From contig NZ_CP011272.1 in assembly GCF_001610875.1 (NCBI RefSeq), forward strand, positions 1,841,988 through 1,905,987: a stretch of 64,000 nt of DNA, given 5' to 3'. Below the pieces are notes generated by a model that saw only the letters and a program-made list of their open reading frames with translations, was not told the DNA's origin and did not search any database. The stretch is from Pirellula sp. SH-Sr6A (GTDB lineage Bacteria; Planctomycetota; Planctomycetia; Pirellulales; Pirellulaceae). Shown here piece after piece: positions 8,445 through 18,078 of this stretch. The position numbers and the translations under genes are program-made. Each line of letters begins with the position of its first letter. Positions within the stretch are counted from its first letter, which is position 1.

Positions 8445-9683
8445 ATGCGAGCGAGCGAATCGACGAATCTTTACTTTCAGCAAGCGGCAGATCATCTCAA
8501 GATGCCCGAATGGCTGAGAAAGCTTCTGCTGACGCCGAAACGTGAAGTCACAGTACAGGTCGCATTTGAACGCGACAACGGAATGATCGAAACGGTGCAA
8601 GGCTTCCGAGTTCAACACGACAATTCGCGTGGGCCGATGAAAGGTGGGCTTCGGTACCACCCCGCGGTCGACCTCGACGAAGTCCGCGCCTTGGCCGCAC
8701 TGATGACCTGGAAGACTGCCGTCGTGGAGCTTCCCTATGGCGGGGCGAAAGGGGGAATTGGGATCGACCCCAAAACCCTCTCAAAAAAAGAACTCGAACG
8801 GATGACGCGAGTCTTCGTCAACGAGATTCACGAGATCGTCGGACCCGATACCGATATCCCTGCCCCCGATATGGGGACCAACTTTGAGGTGATGTCCTGG
8901 TTTAGGAATCAGTGGGAGAAATACCATGGATTCAATCCGGCCGTCATCACCGGAAAACCTGTCGAAGAGTACGGGGCCAGGGGGCGAGAGGAAGCCACCG
9001 GCCGAGGCGTCGGAATCATGGCGGTGAAGCTATTAAAGAGATTGAATGTGCGGCCCGACCAATGCCGAACCGCCATTCAAGGCTTCGGCAATGTGGGATC
9101 GCATGCCGCGAAGTTTCTGGTGGAGTCCGCGTTTCCTGTCATTGCTGTCAGCGATTTAAGCGGAACGTACTTCAACGCAAAGGGCCTAAACATCTCCGAG
9201 ATGCTCTCGTATTCCATCAAGAACGGTAATCAGCTCACAGGTTATACCGGCGCCGAGCGATTGCCGGCAGAAGCTCTTCTCGAGCTCGACGTCGACCTAT
9301 TGATCCCAGCCGCGCTGGGGGACGTCATTCATAAGAAGAATGCAAAGTCGATCAAAGCAAAGACAATCATCGAGGCTGCGAATGGGCCTGTCGATCCAGA
9401 GGCCGACGAGATTTTAAAGGCTCGCAATATAACTATCCTTCCCGATATTCTCGCCAATGCTGGCGGGGTAACCGTAAGCTACTTCGAGTGGGTACAGAAT
9501 CGCCAACACTACCGATGGAGTTTGGATCGCGTTCGGCAGGAACTGGACCGAACGATGTCCGACGCTTTCGAAAACGTCTGGCAGCAAGCTTCCAATCAAC
9601 GAGTATCCTTGCGAACAGCCGCTTTCATGCTGGCGATTTCACGCGTTCAGCGAGCCACCGAACTGGCAGGTTCCTCCCTTTAG
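8445..9683 (+). CDS. gdhA: Glu/Leu/Phe/Val dehydrogenase, probable glutamate dehydrogenase
   Basis: A 412-residue enzyme, the usual length for the hexameric family. It carries GPMKGGLRYHP (residues 63-73) and PYGGAKGGI with catalytic Lys102, followed by the Rossmann motif IQGFGNVGSH. It would interconvert glutamate with 2-oxoglutarate and ammonia in the cytoplasm. The start at 8445 follows AAGGAAAG at good spacing; an earlier in-frame start would run into the upstream phosphatase gene. The preceding hairpin suggests its own promoter. Leucine dehydrogenase is a less likely alternative, as those proteins are shorter (about 350-370 residues). Confidence 0.88.
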   Translation: MRASESTNLYFQQAADHLKMPEWLRKLLLTPKREVTVQVAFERDNGMIETVQGFRVQHDNSRGPMKGGLRYHPAVDLDEVRALAALMTWKTAVVELPYGGAKGGIGIDPKTLSKKELERMTRVFVNEIHEIVGPDTDIPAPDMGTNFEVMSWFRNQWEKYHGFNPAVITGKPVEEYGARGREEATGRGVGIMAVKLLKRLNVRPDQCRTAIQGFGNVGSHAAKFLVESAFPVIAVSDLSGTYFNAKGLNISEMLSYSIKNGNQLTGYTGAERLPAEALLELDVDLLIPAALGDVIHKKNAKSIKAKTIIEAANGPVDPEADEILKARNITILPDILANAGGVTVSYFEWVQNRQHYRWSLDRVRQELDRTMSDAFENVWQQASNQRVSLRTAAFMLAISRVQRATELAGSSL

Positions 9684-9697
9684 CCCCCCCTACTACA

Positions 9698-10690
9698 ATG
9701 CCACTCCCCTCTCCGACCTGGTCTATTTCGTTTGTATTGCTCTTAGGTGCAACAGAGTGTTTCGCTCAAAACGAGCCATCGGATGCAACGAAGCCGGTAC
9801 CGCGTGTGCAGGCGATTCCGCAACCAGGGGAGGAAGCCTCGTTCCAGATCGATGGCCGAGAGGTCACTCGCTTGCACTATGGAAAAGAGCATCGAAGGGC
9901 CTTTCTCTTTCCCGTCTATGCCAGCCGGGACATCTCATTGACTCGAATCGGGCATCCTCACGACCCTTGGGGGCACAGTCATCACAATTCATTGTGGCTG
10001 GCACACTTTCAAGTGGAGGGGGTGGATTTCTGGGGAGACCGCGGTACCAAAGTAGGGCGAGTGGAGCTATCGAATCTACCGCGCGAAGCATTTCAGGACG
10101 GCGATGACTCCGCATCGGTCACGCTGTCTTTGAATTGGAAAACCGAACCCGAGGAGATCGTGCTGCTCCATGAGACTCGCAAAGTTTCGGTGCATCCCAT
10201 CGAAGATAGCAAGAGTTGGTTGTTAGTCATGGAATCCGTTTTCACATCACCCAAAGGACGCACTGTAACGTTGGGGGCTACTCCCTTCGGAATGGCAGCC
10301 GTCCGCATGGCCAAATCGATCGGAGTGCACGATGGCGGAGGTCGCATCTTGAACTCCGAAGGAAAAGTGAATGAAAAAGAGGTTTTTCGCCAACCCGCAA
10401 CGTGGGTCGATTACTCAGGAAGAATCGCCAACGATCCGGAGGGCTTCGCTGGGATCACTTTGCTTAACCATCCGAAGAATCCATCGCACCCGACTCCGTA
10501 CCATGTCCGGGACGACGGCTGGATGGGGGCATGTTTGAACCTCGACGGAGCGATCCAGGTCAGCAAGGAGAATCCATTGAAGATTCGCTACGGATATTGG
10601 ATACACGATGGCGTACCATCCATGGAAGCGATTGAGAAGATAGCCGATATCTTTCGCGAGCTCCCCCTACCAATCCTTGACGCTCCCTGA
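9698..10690 (+). CDS. exported DUF6807/PmoA-like protein
   Basis: A 330-residue protein with a signal peptide (1-24, ending ECFA). Typical family stretches follow: RAFLFPVYASRDISLTR, GHPHDPWGHSHHNSLW with its histidine cluster, and RYGYWIHDG near the end. The family is widespread in planctomycetes and Bacteroidota, is often misnamed 'methane oxygenase PmoA', and is of unknown function, possibly in sugar metabolism. The ATG at 9698 lies 14 bp after the glutamate dehydrogenase stop and starts the signal peptide; the longer in-frame reading overlaps that gene and is rejected. It is convergent with the glycosyltransferase gene. Confidence 0.8.
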   Translation: MPLPSPTWSISFVLLLGATECFAQNEPSDATKPVPRVQAIPQPGEEASFQIDGREVTRLHYGKEHRRAFLFPVYASRDISLTRIGHPHDPWGHSHHNSLWLAHFQVEGVDFWGDRGTKVGRVELSNLPREAFQDGDDSASVTLSLNWKTEPEEIVLLHETRKVSVHPIEDSKSWLLVMESVFTSPKGRTVTLGATPFGMAAVRMAKSIGVHDGGGRILNSEGKVNEKEVFRQPATWVDYSGRIANDPEGFAGITLLNHPKNPSHPTPYHVRDDGWMGACLNLDGAIQVSKENPLKIRYGYWIHDGVPSMEAIEKIADIFRELPLPILDAP

Positions 10691-10746
10691 CGCACCGGCA
10701 AATGCCAATGCGTTCTTCCAATCGACCGATCGGTTGCACCGAACGC

Positions 10747-11895
10747 TTACGCAAGAGACAGGAATAGACTCCTCATTCGCTCTAGAAATATCTCTTGAGT
10801 AAATTCTTGTTCGAAGCGTCGTCTACCCTCTGTTCCCATCATTCGTCGAAGCTCGGGTGAGTTTACCAGTTGCGTTAAAAACTCGGCAACCGCATTTGCA
10901 TCCTGGGTAGGAGCAAGAAACCCATTCTTGCCATGGGATACGATAGTTGGAATCCCTCTCCATCGCGTGCTGACGACCGGTAGGCTAAACGTCATCGCTT
11001 CGACGAGCACGCAGCCAAAGGATTCGCAACGGTAATAAGAGGGAAAGCAAAAGATGTCCGCTTGCGCGAACATATTCCACTTTTCCTGTCCCACCTTTTG
11101 TCCGTGCATCGTGACGTGCTCTTGCAACCGCTTCGATGCAATGTCCTGTTCCAATTGTTGTCGATACATCTCCGATCCAAAGCCACCGACAATATCCAAT
11201 CGAAACGGCGTTTGAGCTTCGAGGAGAATACGGCATGCGTCCAAGAGAACAGATACTCCCTTCTCCTCGGTTACGGTTCCGAGATACAGGATCCGAGACG
11301 GCTGAATGGCATCGACTTGACGGTCGCGTGGGAACTTATGAGCTTCATCCTTGGAGGCATTTGGAATGTAGACGATCCGTTTCGCCCCCAAAGTCGCACC
11401 GTCTGGCGGACCATATTCCGATAGCTCGATCGCAACATCTGGAGCCCCAAGAGCGCGGCGGATCCACCACTTCCAGGGGTTTTTAAGCTGAGAAATCAAT
11501 TCACTGCACCCGGCCGCTTGAAAGTGAAAAACGGTTGTCGGAAAAAGCCAGCGAGTGAAGAACAACAGAACAGCGTCCCTCACCAGAGGAACGAAGTTCG
11601 GACCGGCGGGTGGGTAGTACAGGATGGTCGGACGGAATCGAATTCGACACCAGACAATTCTCGCGATCAACTCGAACAGATGCCAAATCTTGCCAATCCG
11701 CACTTTCCCAATCTCACCAAGACTTTCAGAAAACTGCATTCTGACATGGTGTATTTCGACATCGGGCAAAGGACCTTCCACCAGCATTTGGATCATGATG
11801 GCTTGGCCGTGAAAGGGAGGGGGAGTTTGTCCCACAACCAAAACACGCACCGGTGGAGTGTTCGATCGACTTCCTAGCGGCTGTGAATGATCCAT
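10747..11895 (-). CDS. GT4-family glycosyltransferase
   Basis: A 382-residue GT-B fold enzyme. The C-terminal half has RILYLGTVTEEKGVSVLL, a GQKVG turn, and the EX7E motif in CESFGCVLVEAM, followed by LPVVSTRWRGIPTIV. These bind the nucleotide-sugar donor in the retaining GT4 family. It acts on the cytoplasmic side of the inner membrane. It is transcribed divergently from the rest of the polysaccharide cluster (335-bp divergent gap) and probably adds one sugar of the repeat unit. Donor and acceptor are unknown. Confidence 0.85.
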   Translation of the reverse strand: MDHSQPLGSRSNTPPVRVLVVGQTPPPFHGQAIMIQMLVEGPLPDVEIHHVRMQFSESLGEIGKVRIGKIWHLFELIARIVWCRIRFRPTILYYPPAGPNFVPLVRDAVLLFFTRWLFPTTVFHFQAAGCSELISQLKNPWKWWIRRALGAPDVAIELSEYGPPDGATLGAKRIVYIPNASKDEAHKFPRDRQVDAIQPSRILYLGTVTEEKGVSVLLDACRILLEAQTPFRLDIVGGFGSEMYRQQLEQDIASKRLQEHVTMHGQKVGQEKWNMFAQADIFCFPSYYRCESFGCVLVEAMTFSLPVVSTRWRGIPTIVSHGKNGFLAPTQDANAVAEFLTQLVNSPELRRMMGTEGRRRFEQEFTQEIFLERMRSLFLSLA

Positions 11896-12230
11896 GAATA
11901 GTGAAAGAAGGGGGAAAAGACATCCATGCTTTTAGAAAACTCCGTTCCAATTCCAAGCAGATCGGACAGGTGATCGCCAGAAAGACCAGGACCAGTGTAA
12001 TCGCAGATTTGACTTCTTCGATGCGAGCGAGTCTACAAAAACGGATCGAATCGACAAACCGGCCCTATAACACGTTCAGGATAAATCATGGTGGGAATGT
12101 ACTCGACATTGCGGAATGCGCGAACTAACATTCGACCCTTGAAAACCATGGAAATGCGAGCCCGTCGCGCCAAGGCAACAACACGCAAACTTATTTTAGT
12201 TCCTTCGAGTCTATTTGCTCCACTCATCTC
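11896..12230. other. divergent intergenic region of the polysaccharide cluster
   Basis: 335 bp between the divergent GT4 and WecB/TagA genes. The short open frames on both strands show no recognisable protein features and no Shine-Dalgarno site. I expect promoters for both directions here but see no convincing paired -35/-10 elements, apart from an isolated TATAAC-like hexamer near 12066. Confidence 0.4.
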
Positions 12231-13049
12231 GTGTTGCCCTCTGATTTGTCTACTCAAACACTTGCTCCATCTCCCGATGTCCACCTCGCTTGGCCAAGGC
12301 GGTTCCCTGTTCTGAATATTCACGTCAGCGCGACCACTTACGCGGAATTGACGGAGGTCATCTTGCAGGCGGCCTTGAATCGGCAATCGGCCATTGTCAG
12401 TTGCCATTCGGTGCATGCGGTTGTCACCGCTTCCGTATCCCGAGATCTATGTCAAAAGGTCAATTCCTTTGACGCGGTCACCCCGGACGGACAACCGGTA
12501 CGATGGTCGCTGCGATGGCTACATGGAATTCGGCTTCAAGACCGCGTCTACGGTCCCGAATTAACCCTGCGAGTTTGCGAAGAAGCCGCCAGAAAAAAGG
12601 TGGGGATCTACCTTTACGGGGGCACTTTTGAAGTCTTGGAAAAATTAACACACAAGTTGCAGACGCGCTATCCTGGCCTGGTTGTACACGGGGAAGCCCC
12701 CCCCTTCCGGGCGTTGACCGAACAGGAAGATCGAGCGGTCGTGGAACGCATCGAGAAGAGTGGAGCTGGGATCGTCTTCATCGGCTTGGGTTGTCCGAAG
12801 CAAGACGAGTTTGCATTCGCACATCGAAGTAGTATCCACGCGGTTCAGATCTGCGTTGGGGCCGCATTCGACTTCCACGCTGGCGTAAAAAAGATGGCCC
12901 CCCCTTGGATGCAGCGGAACGGTTTGGAATGGTTGTTCCGATTGTGCCAAGAACCGCGTCGATTGTGGTGGCGTTATCTCTCCGCAAACACCAGTTTTTT
13001 GTACCTTTTGTTGGGCCAGTTCTTGCGAGGTAAAAAGTCGCCCAACTAA
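12231..13049 (+). CDS. WecB/TagA/CpsF-family glycosyltransferase
   Basis: A 272-residue enzyme with all family signatures: TPDGQPVRW, IGLGCPKQDEF (the GxPKQE-type motif) and CVGAAFDFHAG. GT26 enzymes transfer N-acetyl-mannosaminuronate, N-acetylmannosamine or glucuronate to a lipid-linked sugar at the inner membrane. In this cluster it probably extends an undecaprenyl-linked intermediate. The GTG at 12231 is the longest start; about 30 N-terminal residues lie before the first conserved strand (FPVLNIHVSATTY), so a slightly later start is possible. A 50-bp gap separates it from the epimerase gene. Confidence 0.85.
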   Translation: MLPSDLSTQTLAPSPDVHLAWPRRFPVLNIHVSATTYAELTEVILQAALNRQSAIVSCHSVHAVVTASVSRDLCQKVNSFDAVTPDGQPVRWSLRWLHGIRLQDRVYGPELTLRVCEEAARKKVGIYLYGGTFEVLEKLTHKLQTRYPGLVVHGEAPPFRALTEQEDRAVVERIEKSGAGIVFIGLGCPKQDEFAFAHRSSIHAVQICVGAAFDFHAGVKKMAPPWMQRNGLEWLFRLCQEPRRLWWRYLSANTSFLYLLLGQFLRGKKSPN

Positions 13050-13099
13050 CATGGACGATTGGAAAATTCAACCTGATTGTCACTCCGAACCCAAATCGC

Positions 13100-14146
13100 A
13101 TGAACAATAAAGTCGTACTTGTCGCCGGTGGTGGTGGTTTCATTGGCGGTCATCTGGTCGCCAGCTTGTTAAATATCCCTGGCATCCAAGTCCGCTCTGT
13201 GGACTTGAAACCGCTCGACGAGTGGTATCAAGTCTTCCCGAACGCTGAAAACCTCTCCGCGGACTTGCAAAACAAATCCGACTGCGAGCGTGTTTGCGAG
13301 GGTGTGTCCGATGTGTACAACCTCGCGGCAGACATGGGAGGAATGGGATTCATCGAAAACAACAAAGCCTTGTGCATGTTGTCGGTTTTGATCAATACCC
13401 ATTTGCTCCAAGCTTCCGAGGCGGCGAAGGTAGAACGATTTTTCTTTGCCAGCTCTGCCTGTGTTTATAACGCTGACAAACAGTTGCGATTTGATCTGGA
13501 GCCTCTGAAAGAATCCGACGCGTACCCCGCGATGCCAGAGGATGGCTATGGCTGGGAAAAACTGTTCTCGGAGAGAATGTGCCGTCACTTCGAAGAAGAT
13601 TTCGGATTGAAGACGCGAGTGGCTCGCTTCCACAACGTTTATGGTCCGCACGGAACCTGGAGAGGCGGACGAGAGAAAGCACCTGCGGCGATTTGTCGAA
13701 AGGTGATCGAGGCCATCGCTAGCGGCGAGCATGAAATTTCGATTTGGGGGGATGGCAGACAGACCCGAAGTTTTACCTTTATCGATGACTGCATTCACGG
13801 CATTGATTTGATCATGCAGAGCAGTATCAACCAGCCGATCAATTTGGGTTCCAGTGAAATGGTGTCTATCAACCAGCTCGTGGATATCGTGGAGCGATTC
13901 TTCGGAGTTGAACTCCAACGTCATTACCAATTGGATGCACCCAAGGGAGTCAATGGGCGCAATAGCGATAATACTCTTATTAAGTCCCTATTCGATTGGG
14001 AGCCAAGCACCAGCCTTGTAAATGGTATGAGACAAACCTGCTCTTGGATCCGAGACGAGTACATTGCGGATCTCAGAAAAACTGGAAGCCATTCGGCGGA
14101 AATCGATCGGTTGCTCCAAGCGGACTTGGTCGGTTCCAACACTTAA
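13100..14146 (+). CDS. GDP-mannose 3,5-epimerase-like NAD-dependent epimerase
   Basis: A 348-residue extended SDR enzyme. GGGGFIGGH at residues 10-18 binds NAD. NLAADMGGMGFIENN, SSACVY (Cys121), DGYGWEK (Tyr150, Lys154) and GTWRGGREKAPAA (Lys193) follow plant GDP-mannose 3,5-epimerase throughout. The catalytic residues as I recall them for Arabidopsis (Cys145, Tyr174, Lys178, Lys217) all fall at a constant offset of 24. The expected reaction is GDP-D-mannose to GDP-L-galactose and/or GDP-L-gulose, giving an unusual L-sugar for the polysaccharide. The ATG at 13100 is immediately before the first beta strand. Confidence 0.82.
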   Translation: MNNKVVLVAGGGGFIGGHLVASLLNIPGIQVRSVDLKPLDEWYQVFPNAENLSADLQNKSDCERVCEGVSDVYNLAADMGGMGFIENNKALCMLSVLINTHLLQASEAAKVERFFFASSACVYNADKQLRFDLEPLKESDAYPAMPEDGYGWEKLFSERMCRHFEEDFGLKTRVARFHNVYGPHGTWRGGREKAPAAICRKVIEAIASGEHEISIWGDGRQTRSFTFIDDCIHGIDLIMQSSINQPINLGSSEMVSINQLVDIVERFFGVELQRHYQLDAPKGVNGRNSDNTLIKSLFDWEPSTSLVNGMRQTCSWIRDEYIADLRKTGSHSAEIDRLLQADLVGSNT

Positions 14147-14162
14147 ACGATTCACCTCCGGC

Positions 14163-15179
14163 ATGGAGCCGATGAGAAATATGTCACGTCGCAGTCCAAA
14201 GATCAGTCTCGGAATGCCCATTTATAATGGGGCAGAATTTTTGAGAGAGACGTTTGATTCTTTGCTCCAGCAAACATTCGGCGATTTCGAGCTTATCATT
14301 TCGGACAACGCATCGACCGACGAGACCTCGGACATTTGCCGAGACTACGCGCGGAGCGATCCTCGAATCCGCTACGAGCGATTAAGCGAAAATGCTGGAG
14401 CGATTGCCAACTTCAATCGACTCCCCACCCTTGCTTCTGGTGAATATTACAAATGGGTTGCTGCGGACGATCTTTGCATGCCCCGGTTTCTGGAATGCAC
14501 GCTGAAAACGATAGAATCCAACGCCGACGCAGTTTGGGTGCACTCGGATTTTGGAAAGATCGATCAGCACGGCAATGTCCTGACAGTAGAAGACGAAGCA
14601 GCCGAAGGTTTGGCGCATTCATCCCAGGCGAATCAACCGAGAATGCACCACGATTCTCCACGGCGACACAAGCGGTTTCAGGGAGTCTTGCTAGGCACTA
14701 CTTGGTGCGCAGACGTGTATGGCCTGATTCGCAAATCGGTTCTGGATAAAGCGTTTCCGATGCCAACCTGCTATGGGGCAGAAAAGGTATTGCTGGGGGA
14801 GCTTGCATTGCGGGGCAAATACTATCAAGTACCAGAGACCCTCTTTTACCAGCGTGTACACGCTAAAACGTCAGGCTCGATGACCACACGTGCCGAACAA
14901 GAGGCATACATGTCCCCCAAGAAAAAGCGGAGTCGTCTTTCTGGAACGCGATTGGCTTTGCTGAGGGGTCATATCCGTTCGATTGGTAATGTCCCGATGA
15001 GCCACTCCGAAAGGCTCCTGTGCATACTTGCGATCTTTCAATACCTGGCCCAGCTTCCAAAGTGGCCGACGTTGTTGCGATCGGAACTCTTGCATGAGCC
15101 AATTCGCAGGCCCACTTCGCATCCCAAAAAGTCCAGGCCATCGGAGGGCGAAGGAAGAAAGCTTTCGCCCCATCCATGA
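14163..15179 (+). CDS. GT2-family glycosyltransferase
   Basis: About 338 residues with a GT-A fold: KISLGMPIYNGAEFLRETFDSLLQQTF, then SDNASTDET (donor binding) and the metal-binding AADD. Family 2 enzymes are inverting transferases acting on the cytoplasmic face of the membrane. Starts at 14163, 14172 or 14181 are all possible; the true N-terminus must precede KISLGMP by a few residues. The reading frame extends upstream into the epimerase gene, which I reject. The stop overlaps the start of the methyltransferase gene (ATGA), so these two are coupled. Confidence 0.82.
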   Translation: MEPMRNMSRRSPKISLGMPIYNGAEFLRETFDSLLQQTFGDFELIISDNASTDETSDICRDYARSDPRIRYERLSENAGAIANFNRLPTLASGEYYKWVAADDLCMPRFLECTLKTIESNADAVWVHSDFGKIDQHGNVLTVEDEAAEGLAHSSQANQPRMHHDSPRRHKRFQGVLLGTTWCADVYGLIRKSVLDKAFPMPTCYGAEKVLLGELALRGKYYQVPETLFYQRVHAKTSGSMTTRAEQEAYMSPKKKRSRLSGTRLALLRGHIRSIGNVPMSHSERLLCILAIFQYLAQLPKWPTLLRSELLHEPIRRPTSHPKKSRPSEGEGRKLSPHP

Positions 15180-16456
15180 AAATTGCCGCGGCTATGACAC
15201 GGGAACGCTCCACTGCAGTCCATCTCAATGAAAACAAGATGGCATGCAACGCGTGCGGTTCCGCTTCGACCACCCCGTTTTTCTACCTGCCCGATCTCCC
15301 GGTCCATGTGGGGCATTTTTATGAAGATGCAAGCTCCGCGCAAATGGCTCCGCGAGGCGACGTGGAGCTTGCTTACTGCCATTCCTGCGGACACATTTTC
15401 AATCAGCTTTTTGATGCAAATCGCATCGACTATCGGCCGGGCTACGAAGTTTCCCTTTACCACTCCCCGTTGTTTCGAAGCTTCATGCAGTCGGTGGCAG
15501 AGCGACTGCAAAACATGTATCGATTACGAGGAAAGACCATCCTTGAAATTGGAGCCGGAAGCGGTTGGTTTCTAGAATTGCTTTGCCGATTGGGAGGAAA
15601 TCGAGGGATTGGTATCGACCCTACGATTCATCGCACGGGTATCCTCCAATCCGACGGTGTGCAGCTTGAAATGATCCGAGATCTGTTTGACCGACGTTTC
15701 CAGGCTCAATTCGATGCGTGGCAACCTGATTTCATCTGCTGCCTTTCGGTGTTAGAGCATATTGCACAACCGCGACGCCTTCTTCAGGATCTGCGTTCGA
15801 TGATTGGCCCCCGGAGAACCCGAAACTATTTCGAGATCTTCAATGCCGCCCGCGCCTTTCAGCGCCAGGAGGTATGGAGTATTCATTACGAACAATGCAG
15901 CTACTTCTCCGAAAGTTCTTTCCGTAGGCTATTCGAATCCTGCGGCTTTCAAGTTCTTGCGGGCGGGGGATGTTACGAAGGGGATCAGTATCTCTTCGTC
16001 GACTGCGAACCGAATTTTTCCCATTCCGATTTTGGAACCGATCACCTCGCGGTTCCTCAGTCAGCGGATTGCGCGGCACCTCAAGGATGTTGCCAATCTC
16101 TACCTCAAGAAATCTCCCGATTCGCGAGGTACTTTGTGGAACGATGCGAGACATGGAGCCAACGATTCGATTCGTTTCGGCAGCAAAACAAGCGTGTCAT
16201 ATTCTGGGGGACCGGTGGCAAAGGCGTCACCTTCTTGAACACTTGCCCCTCTGCGTCGTCGATAAAGTTTGTGGCGGAGATCAACCCGGCGAAACAAGGA
16301 AAGTTTGTTCCGGGCAGTGCGCAACAAATAGTCGCACCCGAGCATCTTGTCGAGATCCAACCCGACGTGATTATCATTTCCAATGCGATTTATGAGCAGG
16401 AAATACGTGAACAGGCCCGCCAATTGGGATTGCGCAGCGAACTCTACGTCGCGTGA
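15176..16456 (+). CDS. class I SAM methyltransferase with zinc-binding N-terminus, probable sugar C-methyltransferase
   Basis: A 426-residue protein with three parts. The N-terminal zinc-binding region has paired CxxC motifs (CNACGS and CHSCGH). A SAM-binding Rossmann domain carries ILEIGAGSGWFLELL. The C-terminal domain carries RVIFWGTGGKGVTFLN, as in the NDP-sugar C-methyltransferases such as TylC3-type enzymes. It probably adds a methyl group to a deoxy-ketosugar nucleotide used by this cluster, in the cytoplasm. The ATG at 15176 overlaps the previous stop; an alternative start at about 15239 (MACNACG) would still contain all domains. Confidence 0.78.
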   Translation: MKIAAAMTRERSTAVHLNENKMACNACGSASTTPFFYLPDLPVHVGHFYEDASSAQMAPRGDVELAYCHSCGHIFNQLFDANRIDYRPGYEVSLYHSPLFRSFMQSVAERLQNMYRLRGKTILEIGAGSGWFLELLCRLGGNRGIGIDPTIHRTGILQSDGVQLEMIRDLFDRRFQAQFDAWQPDFICCLSVLEHIAQPRRLLQDLRSMIGPRRTRNYFEIFNAARAFQRQEVWSIHYEQCSYFSESSFRRLFESCGFQVLAGGGCYEGDQYLFVDCEPNFSHSDFGTDHLAVPQSADCAAPQGCCQSLPQEISRFARYFVERCETWSQRFDSFRQQNKRVIFWGTGGKGVTFLNTCPSASSIKFVAEINPAKQGKFVPGSAQQIVAPEHLVEIQPDVIIISNAIYEQEIREQARQLGLRSELYVA

Positions 16457-16559
16457 CCGCCACATCCCTTCTTCGCCCTTGAATAATGTCGACAAACGTT
16501 GCGGTGCCAACTACTATCGTAGCTGATCTCATATCAAATCCGGGGGGCGTACCAGCATC

Positions 16560-18035
16560 ATGAATCCAAGCTCAGAACCCGATATTTCACCGACCGCCAT
16601 CGCCCGGACTTTGTATAGGCATCGAACGAAAGTCATCCTTTTGTTCCTCCTGTTTTTTGCTGCATTCTGCGCGATGGTGCTGTCCGCGAAACCGTTGTAT
16701 CGGTATGAGGCCAAACTCTTCCTCCGACTTGGCCGGGAAAGTGTCTTGCTCGACCCAACGGTTACCGCTCTGCAGACACAGACGTTAAGTATGCCGACGA
16801 CTCGCGAAAACGAGTTGAATTCGACAGTGGATCTTTTGACAAGTCGAATGCTCGTAGAACGCCTGGTCGATGAATTGAACCCAGACTCCATTTTGGAGAA
16901 TGCCCCCGAGAGCCAACAAGATGTGGCGCGAGCCTCCCAAAGCTCAGGATCAAATTGGTTGAAATCGCAACTTGCATTTCTTTCAAGGCCATCTCGGGAG
17001 AAGGCCATAGAGTTTGTAGAGTCGCGACTGGATGTTTCCGCGGTGAAGAACTCGAATGTCATCGGAATATCCTTCGAACATCCGTCGGCGGAGACAACGA
17101 GGCTGGTGGTCCAAAAACTGATCGAGCTCTACATGAAGGAGCATTTGAGGATTAACCGCGCACCGGGGGCATATGATTTCCTCTTGAAACAGACCGCTGC
17201 GGTCCAAGAACAACTGGCAAAGACAGAAGCCGAGTGGCGTGATCTCAAAAACGAATCCGGAGTTGCGGATGTTACCGAAGCAAAGCGACTCATGATCGAG
17301 AGCCTGGACGAGCTAGACGACGACCTCCGTATCGCGCAAGTTGAGTTATCGGCTTCCAAAGGCCGACTGACCTTGTTGCAAGAAAAACTCCAACGTATTC
17401 CCGAGATGCGAGAGACCTCGAGAGCCGATGGGCAGCTCGCCGCCGGGGCGGATTCCATACGAGGCCTGCTCTACGCTTTGGAACTGAAAGAAAAGGAACT
17501 ATCCGCGAAGTACACCGACCAACATCACCTGGTCAAAGAGGTGCGGAAACAAGTCGATGATTCACGCGACTTGCTCGCACGCGAAGTGGAGAATCGTCGT
17601 GAGTCCACAACGAGCACCAACAAAGTCTTCGAAGAAACAGAGCTGCTGTTGGTGAAAGAGGAAAGCGAGATGAAATCTTTTCAAGCGAAGATTGCGGCAT
17701 TAACGGAGCAGATTGAAACGACCAAATGCGATCTGCAGAAGTTAAATGATCTTGAACTGCGATTCGTGCAACTCGAACGAGATACTCGACTGCAGGACTC
17801 CAATTACAAACGCTATTCCGAGAGTTTGGAGCAAGCACGAATCGACCAAGAACTAGATCTGCAAAGGATCTCGAATATCAACGTGGTTCAGCCCGATAGA
17901 GCTCCGGACCGTCCCGTGGATTCAAAACTCTTGATCAAGCTCGTGGGTGGGTTTTTGGCAAGCTGCCTTGCAAGCTGCCTTATCGCGATTGGATTGGAGC
18001 GTCTGCGACCGCCATTCGAACCGAAGAACCTATGA
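16560..18035 (+). CDS. Wzz/GumC-type polysaccharide chain-length regulator
   Basis: A 491-residue inner-membrane protein with the polysaccharide co-polymerase layout. A first membrane helix (about 25-47) is followed by the YRYEAKLFLRLGRESV strand, a long periplasmic coiled coil (about 190-420), the proline-rich APDRPVDSK stretch and a second helix (about 458-478). There is no C-terminal BY-kinase domain, so a separate kinase or none is expected. It controls chain length of the exported polymer together with the following polymerase-like protein. Confidence 0.82.
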   Translation: MNPSSEPDISPTAIARTLYRHRTKVILLFLLFFAAFCAMVLSAKPLYRYEAKLFLRLGRESVLLDPTVTALQTQTLSMPTTRENELNSTVDLLTSRMLVERLVDELNPDSILENAPESQQDVARASQSSGSNWLKSQLAFLSRPSREKAIEFVESRLDVSAVKNSNVIGISFEHPSAETTRLVVQKLIELYMKEHLRINRAPGAYDFLLKQTAAVQEQLAKTEAEWRDLKNESGVADVTEAKRLMIESLDELDDDLRIAQVELSASKGRLTLLQEKLQRIPEMRETSRADGQLAAGADSIRGLLYALELKEKELSAKYTDQHHLVKEVRKQVDDSRDLLAREVENRRESTTSTNKVFEETELLLVKEESEMKSFQAKIAALTEQIETTKCDLQKLNDLELRFVQLERDTRLQDSNYKRYSESLEQARIDQELDLQRISNINVVQPDRAPDRPVDSKLLIKLVGGFLASCLASCLIAIGLERLRPPFEPKNL

Positions 18036-18078
18036 AGTCTGCCAATGCGGAAGTAGATAAGGTGCAGTCGGTCCATAC

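Noticed and set aside
9488-9697. N-terminal extension of the DUF6807 open frame
   Set aside because: It lies entirely within the glutamate dehydrogenase gene in another frame. The signal peptide starts at ATG 9698.
12033-12416. Minus-strand open frame of 127 codons across the WecB/TagA start
   Set aside because: Arg-rich shadow frame overlapping a well-supported gene, with no Shine-Dalgarno site.
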